A stretch of 64,000 nucleotides of DNA from Balamuthia mandrillaris (lineage: Eukaryota > Discosea > Longamoebia > Balamuthiidae). The stretch is from positions 62,001-126,000 of the forward strand of contig JAVKOQ010000133.1 in NCBI GenBank assembly GCA_031835245.1, given 5' to 3'. The notes under the pieces were generated by a model. That model had not been told where the DNA came from, searched no databases, and worked only from the letters and a program-made list of their open reading frames with translations. How positions within the stretch are numbered: the first letter of the stretch is position 1; each line of letters opens with the position of its first letter. The position numbers and the translations under genes are program-made. Positions 9,914-19,894 of this stretch are shown one piece after another.

Positions 9914-11694
9914 TTCATCATTTCTGTTTCTTTCGTTATTAACATATTTATTTCTCACTGTTTCTCTTTCTCTTTTTTCCTTCCTTTCTCCCTTTCTTTC
10001 TCTTTTTACTCTACAGGACTCAAGCTGGTCATCATTTGAGAAAATATGGAGGAGGGTCTCCTGTGCCAAAGCCAGTGCCGCCTATGTTCCTGCGCAAAGT
10101 ATCTGATGACGTTATTGCAACTGTTCAGGACTACTGCATGAAGAACTCCCGCCCAGCCGACAACAAAACAGTAACGCTCAAAAGAAAACAAAAAGCACAG
10201 CCCGCTGAAGTTGTTCCCCTCCGTTATTGGAATAAGAGCATCACCGCTGTCTGGCAGTCCTTCCAAAAGGTCTTTCCTGAGACGGACATTAGCCTAAAAA
10301 CCTTTCGAAAGTATGCTCCTCCACAAATCAAACGCTGCAAAAGACGAACAGCTGTCTGCAGCAAATGCCTCAACGGAGCAAAGTGTGAACAACAGCTGAA
10401 ACAGCTTCTACGAAAGATGGAGGCTTCCACGGAAGAAGGAAGACAGCTTCAAGCCTTGCGAAAGGAAGAAGAGGAGGTCACAAGCCTTCCACGTTCCTGT
10501 CTCCTTGGGTTGTGTACTCATGACCTGCACCAAAACCCATCCACAACTGCTTCTGTCTCTTCCTCTTCCATCTCTTCCTCCCTCATTGCTCCAATCCCTT
10601 TCATTGGAACAACTTCCACTCTCACAACTGCACCAGCTGACCTTCTTCTTGAAGCTGAAACTTGGCCAAAACACATTACTTGCTTACGAAGAGAAGTGGA
10701 ACACTATTACCACCACCAAGAACACGTAGAACAGCAAAAACAAAGCTATCGTCAACAAAAAGAGCAACTCAAAGCTCAAACAGAAGGCATTCTTGTGTTG
10801 GACTACAAAGAAACTCTTCGCCTAGGACAGAGTCTGGATGAAGAAACACGAACCTTCTATAAACAGCCACGACGAGCAGTCTTTGGTGCTGTTCTCTTGT
10901 ACCGGGAGGCAGAGGGACAACCTTTGCGTGTGCACTACTTTGATGTGGTGTCTGCTGTGCTGATGAACAACTCTTGGATCACGGTGCGATGGCTAAGGGA
11001 GATCTTCGCATGTCCTGAATGGAAGCAGTTCAAATTCAAAACGATACATGTGTGGATGGACAATGGACCGAGCCACTTTCGTACAGGAGAGACCTTCTTT
11101 TATTTTCTTTCAATGATGTGTAAAGACGCTGGCATTGCTGATAAGCTCTCTATCAACTTTTATGCAGATAACCACGGCAAGAGTATCTGTGACTGTCACT
11201 TCTCCATGGTATCGAAGGCTGTTTCCGAGTGGACTAAACAACAAAACGAAGAGGGCATCAACAACGAACTGTGGACATCACAGGACCTCAAGGCTTGCCT
11301 TGACCAGAAGTTCTCCGAGTGGCAAGAGCAAACAAAACAAAAAAACAAACGACGAAGAAAAAGCACAAAGCCAAAGAAGGAGTGGAATTACTCTGTGTTG
11401 ATTCGTGATGATACTCCTCTTACCGCCAACTCCTCTCACTCTTACAATCAAGCTCTTCCTAACGACTTGAAAGTGTATCATCACTTCCTCATCTTCGCCA
11501 ATCCATCCTATCAGCCTTCATCTTCACTTCCAGAAACAGTCCTTGCCGCTATTTGGTCCAGTCATACAACTCTCACGCCTGTAAAACTCAAGTACAAGCA
11601 CACCTCTCCACCTTCTTCTCTCAAGCGCTCAATTTCTCCACCAACTTTGTGGACTGTTGGAAAAGGTTTGCTGGCCCGTGAAGCGAAGCGTTGA
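9084..11694 (+). CDS. Transposase-like (DDE/RNase H-type) protein, possibly domesticated
   Basis: Three exons are supported: 9084-9231, 9323-9554 and 10015-11694, joined in phase; the second acceptor has a weak pyrimidine tract. The product has about 685 residues. Features in order: a helical N-terminal region; a Cys-rich segment (KRCKRRTAVCSKCLNGAKC) that could bind zinc; a Gln/Glu-rich helix; then the catalytic-like part. That part reads VLDYKETL, VFGAVLLYR, HYFDVVSAVL, IHVWMDNGPSHFRTGE and NFYADNHGKSICDCHFS. The Asp of VLDYKE, the Asp of WMDNGPSHF and an acidic residue near HGKSICD could be the DDE triad. I recall similar HGK-CD signatures in unnamed protist transposase-like families, but cannot name the superfamily. 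The frame is intact and spliced, and the promoter carries the same palindrome as host genes, so domestication is possible. Confidence 0.6.
9628..9872 (+). repeat. (GCCATC)n hexanucleotide array in an intron
   Basis: About 41 copies of GCCATC (equivalently ATCGCC), with a few CATCACC variants, lie inside the second intron of the transposase-like gene and are followed by a CT run at 9882-9915. Open frames across the array (Ala-Ile, Pro-Ser, His-Arg and the reverse) are artefacts. The same hexamer recurs at 12840-13140 and 13555-13795. Confidence 0.95.
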
Positions 11695-11794
11695 AGAATA
11701 CTGCAAGGTTAGTAATGCTAAGTTTATTTATTTTAAAATATTAACAGTTGTCTTTTGTTAAATAGACACACATAGCAAGGAAGAACAAAGATAC

Positions 11795-12733
11795 ATGAAC
11801 CCAAATGCAAATGAAAACACAAACAAAAACGAATACAGAAACCAAAACGGAAACAAAAACGAAAACGGAAACAAAAACGAAAACAGAAACGAAAACGAAA
11901 ACGGAAACGGAAACACAAACATAAATGAAAACGAAAACAAAAACGAAAACGGAAATGGAAAAAAAAACAGAAACGAAAACAAAAACAAAAACAAAAACGA
12001 AAACGGAAACAAAAACGAAAACAGAAACAAAAACGAAAACAGAAACAAAAACGGAAACGGAAACGAAAACAAAAACGGAAACGAAAATGGAAACAAAAAC
12101 AGAAATGGAAACAAAAACGGAAACAAAACCAGGAACAGCAATAGAAACTCAAACAAAAACGAAAAAGAAAAAGAAAAAGAAAAAGAACTGAACAAGAAAA
12201 AACAAGAGAAAGAAACAAAAACAAACAACAAAGAACAAAAAAAATCAAACAAAAACAAAAAAAGAATCCAACATCAACAAAAACAAAACCACAAACCAAA
12301 AAAAAGAAAAAACCAAAAAAAAAAGAAAAACCAAAAAGAAAAAACACAAAGAGAACAAGAGTGCCGGATGAGAGATAAAGAAATTGATGATTGGGTAGCA
12401 TCAATAACGCAACTAAAAGAAGCAGAAGAAACAGAAGAAGAAAAAGAAGAAAGGCAAAGAGAGCAAGAGAGTCAGATGCGAAATCATGAAATTGACAATT
12501 GGGTAACACAACTTCCACAATCTACAGAAGACCTAATGGAACTAGAAGATCAACCAGAGCGGACAGACCAAGGATCAGTGCTAAACCCACTCACAATACA
12601 TCCAGATAATATCCTTTTCCCTTTCTTTGCTTTGTCTACACCATCCTATTCTTTTAGCTTTCCTAAAGATCCAAATTTTATTTTGCCTTCGCTTCAATCA
12701 ATGGACCTTGAAACAGCGATGGACTGGCAATGA
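11795..12733 (+). CDS. Asn/Lys-rich low-complexity ORF
   Basis: An uninterrupted 312-codon frame starts 100 bases after the transposase-like stop. The first 110 residues are an Asn/Lys/Glu repeat built on AAACGAAAACGG-type units, followed by a Lys/Gln/Glu stretch. The last 130 residues are non-repetitive and hold two copies of a short motif: RDKEIDDWVASITQLKEAEE and RNHEIDNWVTQLPQSTEDLM. The tail is hydrophobic/aromatic. The repeated DWV/NWV motif and normal composition at the end argue for a real protein, perhaps a second product of a mobile element or a diverged host gene. No function can be assigned. The N-terminal repeat alone would not be evidence of coding. Confidence 0.4.
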   Translation: MNPNANENTNKNEYRNQNGNKNENGNKNENRNENENGNGNTNINENENKNENGNGKKNRNENKNKNKNENGNKNENRNKNENRNKNGNGNENKNGNENGNKNRNGNKNGNKTRNSNRNSNKNEKEKEKEKELNKKKQEKETKTNNKEQKKSNKNKKRIQHQQKQNHKPKKRKNQKKKKNQKEKTQREQECRMRDKEIDDWVASITQLKEAEETEEEKEERQREQESQMRNHEIDNWVTQLPQSTEDLMELEDQPERTDQGSVLNPLTIHPDNILFPFFALSTPSYSFSFPKDPNFILPSLQSMDLETAMDWQ

Positions 12734-13001
12734 ACCACCCCAAAAAGAGCATCCAAAACGGCCTTCTCTCTTGCTCTTATTCTCTCTGTCTTCTTGACCC
12801 TGTGATAGTGGAGAGAAGAAAGGGAATGGTGGTGATGAAGATGGGGATGGCAGTGGCAGTGGCAGTGGCGGTGGTGGTGGCGGCGATGGCGATGGCGATG
12901 GCGGTGACGGCGGCGGCGGTGGCGGCAGTGGTGGTGGCGATGGCGATGGCGATGGCGCTGGCGATGGCGATGGCGATGGCGATGGCGATGGCGATGGCGA
13001 T

Positions 13002-13036
<35 letters not shown>

Positions 13037-13949
13037 TGGCGATGGCGATGGCGATGGCGGTGACGGTGGCAATACTGATGGCAATGGTGGTGGCGAAGGC
13101 GATGATGATGGTGATGATGATGGTGATGATGATGGCGATGATGTCCGTGAATGGTAGATAGTGGATAGTGATGGCAAAGGGTAGTAAGAATTGGGACAAA
13201 GCAAAGGGGATGACGGAAGTAGAGGGGAAGAAGGGAGAATAGAGGAGAAACCGGACAATGCTGTGGATGTTTCTCTTTTGGTTTGGTTCTGCTATGCCTT
13301 GCTTGGGACATTGGTTGAGGTAAGTACCACAATTTAAGTCAAAGAATAGAAATAGCAAAGGCAGAAAAGGGAAGAGAGAGAGAGAGAGAGAGAGAGAGGA
13401 AGAGAGGAGGAGGAAGAGAGAATAAAAAAACAAAACAAAAAGGAAAAAGAGAAGAGAAAGAAAGAAGGAGAACAAAAGAGAAGAAAAGCAAAACCATCAC
13501 CACCAAATTAGGAGGGAACATGCCATCACTATCCACTATCTACCATTCACGGACATCATCGCCATCATCATCGCCATCATCATCGCCATCATCATCGCCA
13601 TCATCATCACCACTGCTATTGTCACCGCCACCATCGCCGCCACCATCACCGCCACCGTCACCGTCACCGTCACCGCCACCGCCACCGCCACCGCCACCGC
13701 CATCGCCATCGCCATTGCCATCGCCATCGCCATCGCCATCGCCATCGCCACCGCCACCGCCACCGCCACCGCCATCGCCATCGCCATTGCCACAAAAGGA
13801 ACGTCATCACTTTATTCTTCTTTACTACAACTGCTCTCTATTAACCAAGACTTTCTGTTTCTCTCTTTTTCTCTTTTTCTTTTTTATCTTTCTCTCTTTG
13901 TTGTTTTTTTTTTTTTGTTTGTCTTTTAGTATGAACCCAAGCAAATAAG
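12734..13949. repeat. Inverted pair of GGCGAT/ATCGCC arrays around a 350-bp spacer
   Basis: Two arrays of the same hexamer face each other: GGCGAT-type at 12840-13140 and ATCGCC-type at 13555-13795. Their inner edges are joined by unique sequence that is also inverted: about 50 bases ending at 13172 match, as reverse complement, the sequence starting at about 13522, with no mismatch that I can see. The whole can fold into a long hairpin. The spacer 13173-13521 holds a GA run at 13375-13400 and no convincing gene. Numerous open frames here (poly His-Arg, Pro-Ser, Met-Ala) come from the repeats and are not genes. Confidence 0.8.
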
Positions 13950-13975
13950 GGTGTGTTTCAAATTTGAAACACACC
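13950..13975. other. 26-bp perfect palindrome
   Basis: The sequence reads GGTGTGTTTCAAA followed at once by its exact reverse complement, so 26 bases are self-complementary with no loop. It lies just beyond the inverted hexamer arrays and is followed by about 700 bases with no recognisable gene. Confidence 0.85.
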
Positions 13976-14759
13976 GTCAGTGTAAGTAAAACCACAGGTT
14001 GATATTGTTCTTTTATAAAACATTACAGCTTGTAGGACAGAAGATTTCAGAGCTCAAGCCGTTCAATTGGAAGAAAGCCTTCACTTAACTTCAAGGTAGG
14101 TTACCATGAGTTTTTTTACAAGGTCTGTTTGCTGAACTTAAGCTGACAACAACAGCTTAGGCAGAATCTATTTGAAGTGTGAAGAGCTATTGCATAGCAG
14201 AGGAGCTTTGCTCAACAGCTAAAAAGACTGCTCAGTGCTATCCTGAGCGAGAAGTGAGAAAGCAAAAACGAATGGGCACCCAAAAGAATGAAGGAGCAAA
14301 ACCGGGAAAGGAAAAAAAGGACAGAGCAAAAAAAAGGGAAAAATGGACAGGAATAAGGTCATGTCGTCCTGTAAAACACATTTAGGGGGATTCAATTTAT
14401 TGGAGGGGTCATGCTGCATTTTTGATTGAAGGGACGAATTTTTCCCAATATCATTGCTTTTCAGTCAATAAACATGGGGAGAATGGCCTTTGGCGTATCC
14501 TTTTACTGTAAAATTTCAGCGAACCAAATGATATTTCATGGAAATTCGCAGAAAGAGGATCGAAATTTCTCTGAAGTTGCTCGCTGAACTGCTGCTTTGC
14601 TTTTATTGCCTCTTCGTCGAAGGGTTACACGTAATGCTTGTGCGTGCGCCAGCGCCTGCGCTGGACTGGTAGGGAGGTGACTGATGATGTGGCTTTCTTG
14701 AGAGAGGTCAATAAACTCAGCGTCTTGGTCATGGATGTCCTTGAGGGGGTTTCGTGGGT
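13976..14759. other. Intergenic stretch with no recognised gene
   Basis: About 780 bases between the palindrome and the end of the F-box/GTPase gene. Short open frames exist on both strands but none resembles a protein. Small hairpins are visible, for example AAGCTG-loop-CAGCTT near 14140-14160 and CCAGCGC facing GCGCTGG near 14650-14666. It may be the far flank of a mobile element. Confidence 0.35.
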
Positions 14760-16021
14760 TCATTGACACACGCAGTTCCATTCAGCAGTGCTTTCTTCTT
14801 CCTTTTCTATTGGGGTTGCTCGGTGAGGAAAGAGCAATGCTGAGTGCTTGTGCCTGGAGCGAAGGGCAGCCAGCGAGGGCATATAGCGTGGCCGATGGCA
14901 TGGTGGCAGTCTCTGGAATGGATCCAGCGTGGCCGCTACCAGAGCTTCCACCGCTTCTTCCACATTCTCACCTGTTTTAGCGCTGTTTAAATGAACACAT
15001 TGTCACCACAAGCGAACGGAAGATACCGCAGTAATGAAGAAAGAAAGGGTAAATAAAAACCTGGTGCGAAAGTGAGCCAAGGCCTGCCACCGGGCCGTCA
15101 TTTCTTCTGCCATGGTAGCGCTCACTTGGCACGCAGCATTCTTATCACATTTGCAGGCCACCATCACTCTTGGCGTTTGTCTGCTGTCCTCTCCACGACT
15201 GGCCATTAGATCATCCACGTTCTTCAAGCACCTCTCCAGAGCGGAATAAGAGTTCGGGTCGGTGCTGTCATAGCAGACGAGCAAACCTTGTTTCCCCTCC
15301 AGCAGCGGACGTAATATCGGCACAAACCGCTCCGCACCTCCATGAAACACTGTGAGAACGAGCAATAACAAAGAAGAAGAAGAACAACATGAAGGAGCAA
15401 CACAAGAAGAACGCCATCCAACAACAAACCTGCGGGGTCCCAGAGCATGATCGTGACACACATGCCGTTCTGCAGGTGCAGTTGGCGAACGGCATAATCA
15501 GTGCTTACGGTTATGTAGTTGTGCTCTTGGAACTTGCGAAAGGCAAACCGTTTGCCAAACGAAGTCTTTCCTGCACCCATTGGCCCTGTAGTATTTGCCT
15601 TCAGCAAGCTATAACTATTTAGTACAACATAATGTTACCTACCTATCATTAACACCGACAAAACCAGTTCTTTTGGTTCAGCTTCATGTTCATCTTCTTC
15701 TTGTGCTACTGTCTCTTGTTTCTTCTGTTTGGTGGTCTTTTGGAAGCACGGACGAACGGCAGCGTGCCACGCCTCCAACGTTTGCCGCAGCCACACCATG
15801 TAACGTCGCTTCCAAAGACCTTTCCCTGCTTCCCCGGCCTCTTCATCCTCAACTGGAGGAAGCCAAGAAGGACAGGCCAAAGGCTGCCACAAGAGGTCCT
15901 CCCGGCTGAGGGCGGCGAATTGGTGACATACCTGAGCAAGGGAACAAAGGTCCTCCATCGTGCCCAAATGGGCAAAGACCTCCAGCCACAGTTCCGCAGG
16001 CAACAGTGTTGTTTCTGCCAT
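14760..16021 (-). CDS. F-box protein fused to a Ras-like small GTPase
   Basis: Four exons read in phase from the ATG at 16021. Residues 1-50 are an F-box (LPAELWLEVFAHLGTMEDLC, then VCHQFAALSREDLLWQ), the SKP1-binding module of SCF ubiquitin ligases. After a Lys/Glu linker a GTPase fold begins at about residue 120: P-loop VLMIGPMGAGKTSFGKRF (spliced at about 15640/15595), switch II LWDPAG followed by ERFVPILRPLL, then LLVCYDSTDPNSYSALERCL. The base-recognition motif reads ACKCDKN where Ras has NKxD, and the G5 motif is SAKTGENVEEAVEAL. The protein ends CVCQ, a plausible CaaX prenylation box. The Asp of WDPAG is kept, but the switch-II Gln is absent (VFHGG follows) and the Asn of NKxD is Cys, so nucleotide handling may be unusual. 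It is divergent, 113 bases from another F-box gene. Confidence 0.8.
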
Positions 16022-16134
16022 GCTTCGTTGTTCGCATAGGAGCATTACAGAGCAGATCAGATCACACCTGTCGATCAATCAAACAACGAATCGAAAATCA
16101 AACAAACTTACAAATCTTACCATAAATGGAATAA
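16022..16134. promoter_or_regulatory. 113-bp bidirectional promoter between two F-box genes
   Basis: This short spacer must hold the promoters of both flanking genes, F-box/GTPase on the minus strand and F-box/SPRY on the plus strand. A GTCGAC core lies just inside the plus-strand coding sequence at 16144-16149. Confidence 0.5.
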
Positions 16135-16430
16135 ATGGAATTTGTCGACGGTAACACCGATCAATCTTTTGGTGAACAAAACGGGATGGAGAGCAAGGCG
16201 GGGCTGGAGGAGCTGCCCAGGGAGGTGCTGGCCATGGTATTTGGCTTTGTCCCCGCCAAGCAGCTGTACCCCTCCTGCTTCCTGCTGTCCTCCACCTGCT
16301 TGGCGGCTGTGCTGGATGCCATGGCATGGCGTGCCCGTTGCGAGGAGGACCTCGGCGTGAGGGAGCTTCCTCCGGGCAAATCCTCCTGGTTTCACACCTA
16401 TCGCGGTTCCTCCCTCCCTTCCTCTCTCTG

Positions 16431-16465
<35 letters not shown>

Positions 16466-16540
16466 GATCTATTCTACTTCCTCTCTTCTCTCTTTCGCTT
16501 TCATCGTTTCTCTTTCTCTCTTTCTCTTGCTCTTTCGTCG

Positions 16541-16575
<35 letters not shown>

Positions 16576-17570
16576 TTTCTCTTTCTCTCTCTCTCTCTCT
16601 TCCTCTCTCTCTTCCTCTCTCTCCCTCTCTTGCTTTCTCTTCTTGCGTGCTTGAAGCTGATGTGAAGGAACACCGTTTGGGGCAGACTCTCGGTTGGTGT
16701 GGGATCAGGAACAGTTGAGAAAAACTGCAGCGTGCCACAGCTGGATTGCTTTTTGTGACATTTCCTTCCCCACCCCTGATCTGATTGTTTGGCCAAAGCA
16801 TGCTGGGTAACCTTACATTTGCTCTCTTTCTTTCCATTTTTCTTTTGTTCTTCGTTTCCTGTTGTTGTTGTTGTCTTATGTTGTTGTTGTTCTTCTTGTT
16901 CTTCTTCTTGTTCTTGTTCTTCTTCTTCCTCTTCCTCTTCTTCCTCTTGTCTCAAGCTGTTTTTATCTTTTATGAGAAAACTTGCTTTTAACCGCTATCA
17001 TCAACACATAGGACCCAAAGCAATTACCTGACGGTTCGCAGCAAACAAACCTTCAGCACCGGCATTGTCGCCTTGGAGTTCATCATGCAACAATGTAACG
17101 ATTACACATGGAGCGTGGGCTTCATTGATGACAACTTTAACTTTGACCGACGCTGTTTCGTCGACCGTAAGCGAGAGGTCTGTTACAGTTGGTGCAATCT
17201 CGTGTCAGCTTCGCAGAGTGGTACCCATTGCTTTTTTTTTTGTTGTTTATTTTGTGGTTTTAATGGTTGTCTGTTTTCTTCACTTTCCTTTTGGATAGTG
17301 ACGGGGAACCCCACAACGTTCTCAAAGTCACGAATACTGATGTCTGGATGGCAGCAAGGCGATGTGTTGGGGGCTCTGGTGGACTTTGACAAGCGGGAAA
17401 TCCAATACTTCCGCAACGACAAGTGGAACGAGACGGTGAAGCTGCGCCCAGAGTCCACCAAGTTGTGGGCCATCACCACCATGTTCAACTCAGGCAATGC
17501 TGTGAGGATGAGGCTTCGGTCCGTGGGCTCCAGGCCTGCTGAATGGCGGGAACAACACCACCAGGCGTGA
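16135..17570 (+). CDS. F-box and SPRY domain protein
   Basis: A likely substrate receptor of an SCF ubiquitin ligase. Exons 16135-16388, 17012-17220 and 17299-17570 join in phase. The first exon holds the F-box (LEELPREVLAMVFGFVPAKQ, then SSTCLAAVLDAMAWRARCEED). The next two encode a SPRY/B30.2-like beta-sandwich: TGIVALEFIMQQC, TWSVGFIDDNFNFD, CYSWCNLVSASQSVTGNPTT, MSGWQQGDVLGALVDFDKRE and IQYFRNDKWNETVKLRPEST. The architecture is that of FBXO45/FSN-1-type proteins, though only the domains are shared with confidence. The first intron is 623 bases and largely CT repeats. Loss of that long pyrimidine intron from the reading is essential, because its open frames are artefacts. Confidence 0.8.
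16430..16650 (+). repeat. CT-rich repeat in F-box/SPRY intron
   Basis: About 220 bases of CT, TTTCTC and CCTCTC runs, interrupted by TCGTTTC motifs, lie within intron 1. A second TTC/TTG-rich stretch follows at 16855-16960. Confidence 0.85.
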
Positions 17571-17821
17571 CCCAATTCTCTTCGTCACAGTTGATGCAGT
17601 TCAGAGAGAGGATTGTCGTGGCAAGTTTGAAAATTAGAGAGAGAGAGAGAGAGAGAAAAAGCATAAGAAGAAGGGTTGAGAGAGCAAGGAGGACACGTTC
17701 TCTTGTGTTTTGGATCGGAAGAGTGGCACACAAACAAAACGTGTACAAGAATAGAATGGACAATAGGTTTCAAAAAAGAATTCTTTTTGCTTGCCCAAAG
17801 AAATGTTCATCGACATTTCCC

Positions 17822-18412
17822 TCACTGGGCTTCTTCATAAGCTGGAATGTGGCTAAAGTTGAAGCCAGACCGGTCCTTGAATGCTTTGTACAACGAGAAG
17901 CTGCTGTATGCACCTGTTAAAATGTGGGAAACAGGTGAGTGAGAAGAAGGGAACGACGAGAGCTAAAATAATAAGCAAGGAAGAAAGTGACACGACACGA
18001 AAGCAGTAAGAAGCCACAAGAGACAACCAAAGGAGTGAATAACAAACCTGGCAGCAGGCAAACAAGAGAGACTATTAAGAATGTTAGACCGGCCCAAAAT
18101 CGGCCGTGAGAGTAGAGTTCCACGAGACCCACCACGAAAAAAATCAGGCCCAGCAGGCAACAGAGCGCAGCGATGATAACCGTTCCCATGCGTTTCCTAA
18201 ACTCTGGGTTCTTGTAGAAGGTGCTCCAGCTCCAGCTGTGGACGACAGTGGAGGAGAATGGGTTGACGCGCTTCTTTTTCTTGCTCTTTCGCTTCTTCTT
18301 CTTTTTGGTTTTTGCTTTTTGTTGTGGTGGTCGATGAGAACGAGAAGAAGGAGGAAGAGAAAGAAGAACAAGAAAAAAGTAGGGAGACAAGAAAGAGAGA
18401 ATGGAGAGAGAG

Positions 18413-18459
<47 letters not shown>

Positions 18460-18824
18460 TACACACTTTCGCCAATGTAAGTAGTTTCCATGAGGCCAGA
18501 CTGTCCTGCCTCCACATCAAGCTCTTCCAAGCCTCCTGTCCCACTGAGAAAGGCATGCTCTGGTTTGTCCTTGCCCTTCTCTTTGCGCTTCTTCTGCTGC
18601 TTTTCCTTCCTCTTCTTCCTCTCTGCCTCCTTGGCGGCTGCCTGTTCCTCCTGCTGGTCCAGTGCCACCGCCACCGCAGCAGCAGCCAGCATGGCTGCAT
18701 CCCCATCATCGTCTTGCTCCTGTGGCTCCTCTGTGGTTTCGTGGTGGTAGGTTGGTGGTGAGGCCTCCTCATCAGAGACCAGGCCCAGCACGTCATCGTC
18801 TTCCAGGTCGATGACCTCTTCCAT
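17822..18824 (-). CDS. TMEM230/TMEM134-like membrane protein (DUF872 family)
   Basis: A small two-pass membrane protein. Exon 1, from the ATG at 18824, is acidic then Ala- and Lys-rich (MEEVIDLEDDDVLGLVSDEE at the start). After a GA-repeat intron, a Lys-rich stretch leads to VNPFSSTVVHSWSWSTFYKN and the first helix (VIIAALCCLLGLIFFVVGLV). The second helix follows (WAGLTFLIVSLVCLLPG), and the last exon reads GAYSSFSLYKAFKDRSGFNF then SHIPAYEEAQ. The LPGxY segment followed by Gly-(F/Y)-x-F-xx-IP is the signature of the TMEM230/TMEM134 family, whose animal members work in vesicle trafficking. The N-terminal 120 residues are longer than in animals. The exact exon 2 acceptor is uncertain because the candidate region is purine-rich on the coding strand. 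Confidence 0.7.
18417..18452 (-). repeat. GA dinucleotide run in TMEM230-like intron
   Basis: A GA microsatellite on the plus strand, so CT on the sense strand of the gene. It lies just inside the donor side of the intron. Confidence 0.9.
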
Positions 18825-19083
18825 TTCTGTTTCTTTTTTTTTTTGGTTTTTCTTTTTTTTCTTTATTTTTTTTTGTTTTTTTTTTTCGATTCGTCTTTCC
18901 TATTTTAGATAAGGATGCCTTAAATTTCGAAGAAATTGATTTTAAGGTATTATCTGTCGACACCGCGTAAGGTGGCAGTTTCCGTGACGACGTGGTAAAG
19001 ACGATGTGCACTCTCTTCTCCTCTCTCGTAACTAGTTTATCGTTTGTATGTTTGTTTTATGGTTTCAATGTTATGTATCATGT
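18825..19083. promoter_or_regulatory. Intergenic region with one TGTCGACA
   Basis: This separates the end of the glutamine cyclotransferase gene from the start of the TMEM230-like gene, both on the minus strand. TGTCGACA is at 18955-18962, 131 bases before the ATG. Poly-T runs dominate the part next to the ATG. Confidence 0.5.
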
Positions 19084-19394
19084 TTACGAGGAAGAAGTGA
19101 GGTCCACAGCTATCTCGAAGATCTTGGGCCACCGCTTCCCAGTCACGAAGAGCCGATGGTCGATGGGGTCGTAGGCAATGCCATTGAGGACGTTGTCCCT
19201 GTTGAGGCGCGTTGGATGAGGGTCGATGATGTGAGCGAGGTCGAGCTTGCCTTTCACGGCGCCGCTCTCTGGATCGATCAGGTAGATGTCATTGCTCAGC
19301 CAACTGTTTGCCCAAATGGTTCCTTGCAAAGCAAACCATAGGCTATGAGAAAAACAAAGATTGCAGAACGAAAAGAACGCGAGATACTCGAGGA

Positions 19395-19437
<43 letters not shown>

Positions 19438-19838
19438 AGAGAAAGTGATGCTACCATTAATCCATTCCAATTCATTCCATCTCGGGTTGGCAACTCCCGT
19501 GACTGCCACCGTCTTCCTCTTGTGCATCGTCTCCGGGTCAAAGAAATAGAGATTATGACTGCCATCGCTCAGCACCAACGCGCTCTGATCCTCTGTTGTG
19601 GTGATGCCCCAGCCCTGCCTTAGGGGCGAGTCGTAGGTATGCAGCAGCGCCAGGTCGTGCTTGCGGTACTTGTAGATCTTGCGGGAGGTCCAGGTCAGCT
19701 GGAAGAGGACATCTCCCTGCCAGAGGGTTATGCCCTCCCCAAAGACGCGTTCCGGCAGGGCTACGCTTTGTTGGACATGCCCCGTGCGGAGGTCTACTTT
19801 GCGGAGGGTACTGGAGTAGTAGAGACCCGTTCCTAATG

Positions 19839-19894
<56 letters not shown>

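Noticed and set aside
9600-9945. Open frames of Ala-Ile, Pro-Ser, His-Arg, Gly-Asp and Met-Ala across the GCCATC array
   Set aside because: Any frame of a hexamer without stop codons stays open; the array lies inside an intron with good splice sites.
12840-13800. CRISPR array
   Set aside because: Repeats are direct hexamers with no unique spacers, and the genome is eukaryotic.
12694-13948. Long poly His-Arg, Pro-Ser and Met-Ala frames
   Set aside because: They are produced by the inverted hexamer arrays and have no non-repetitive conserved part.
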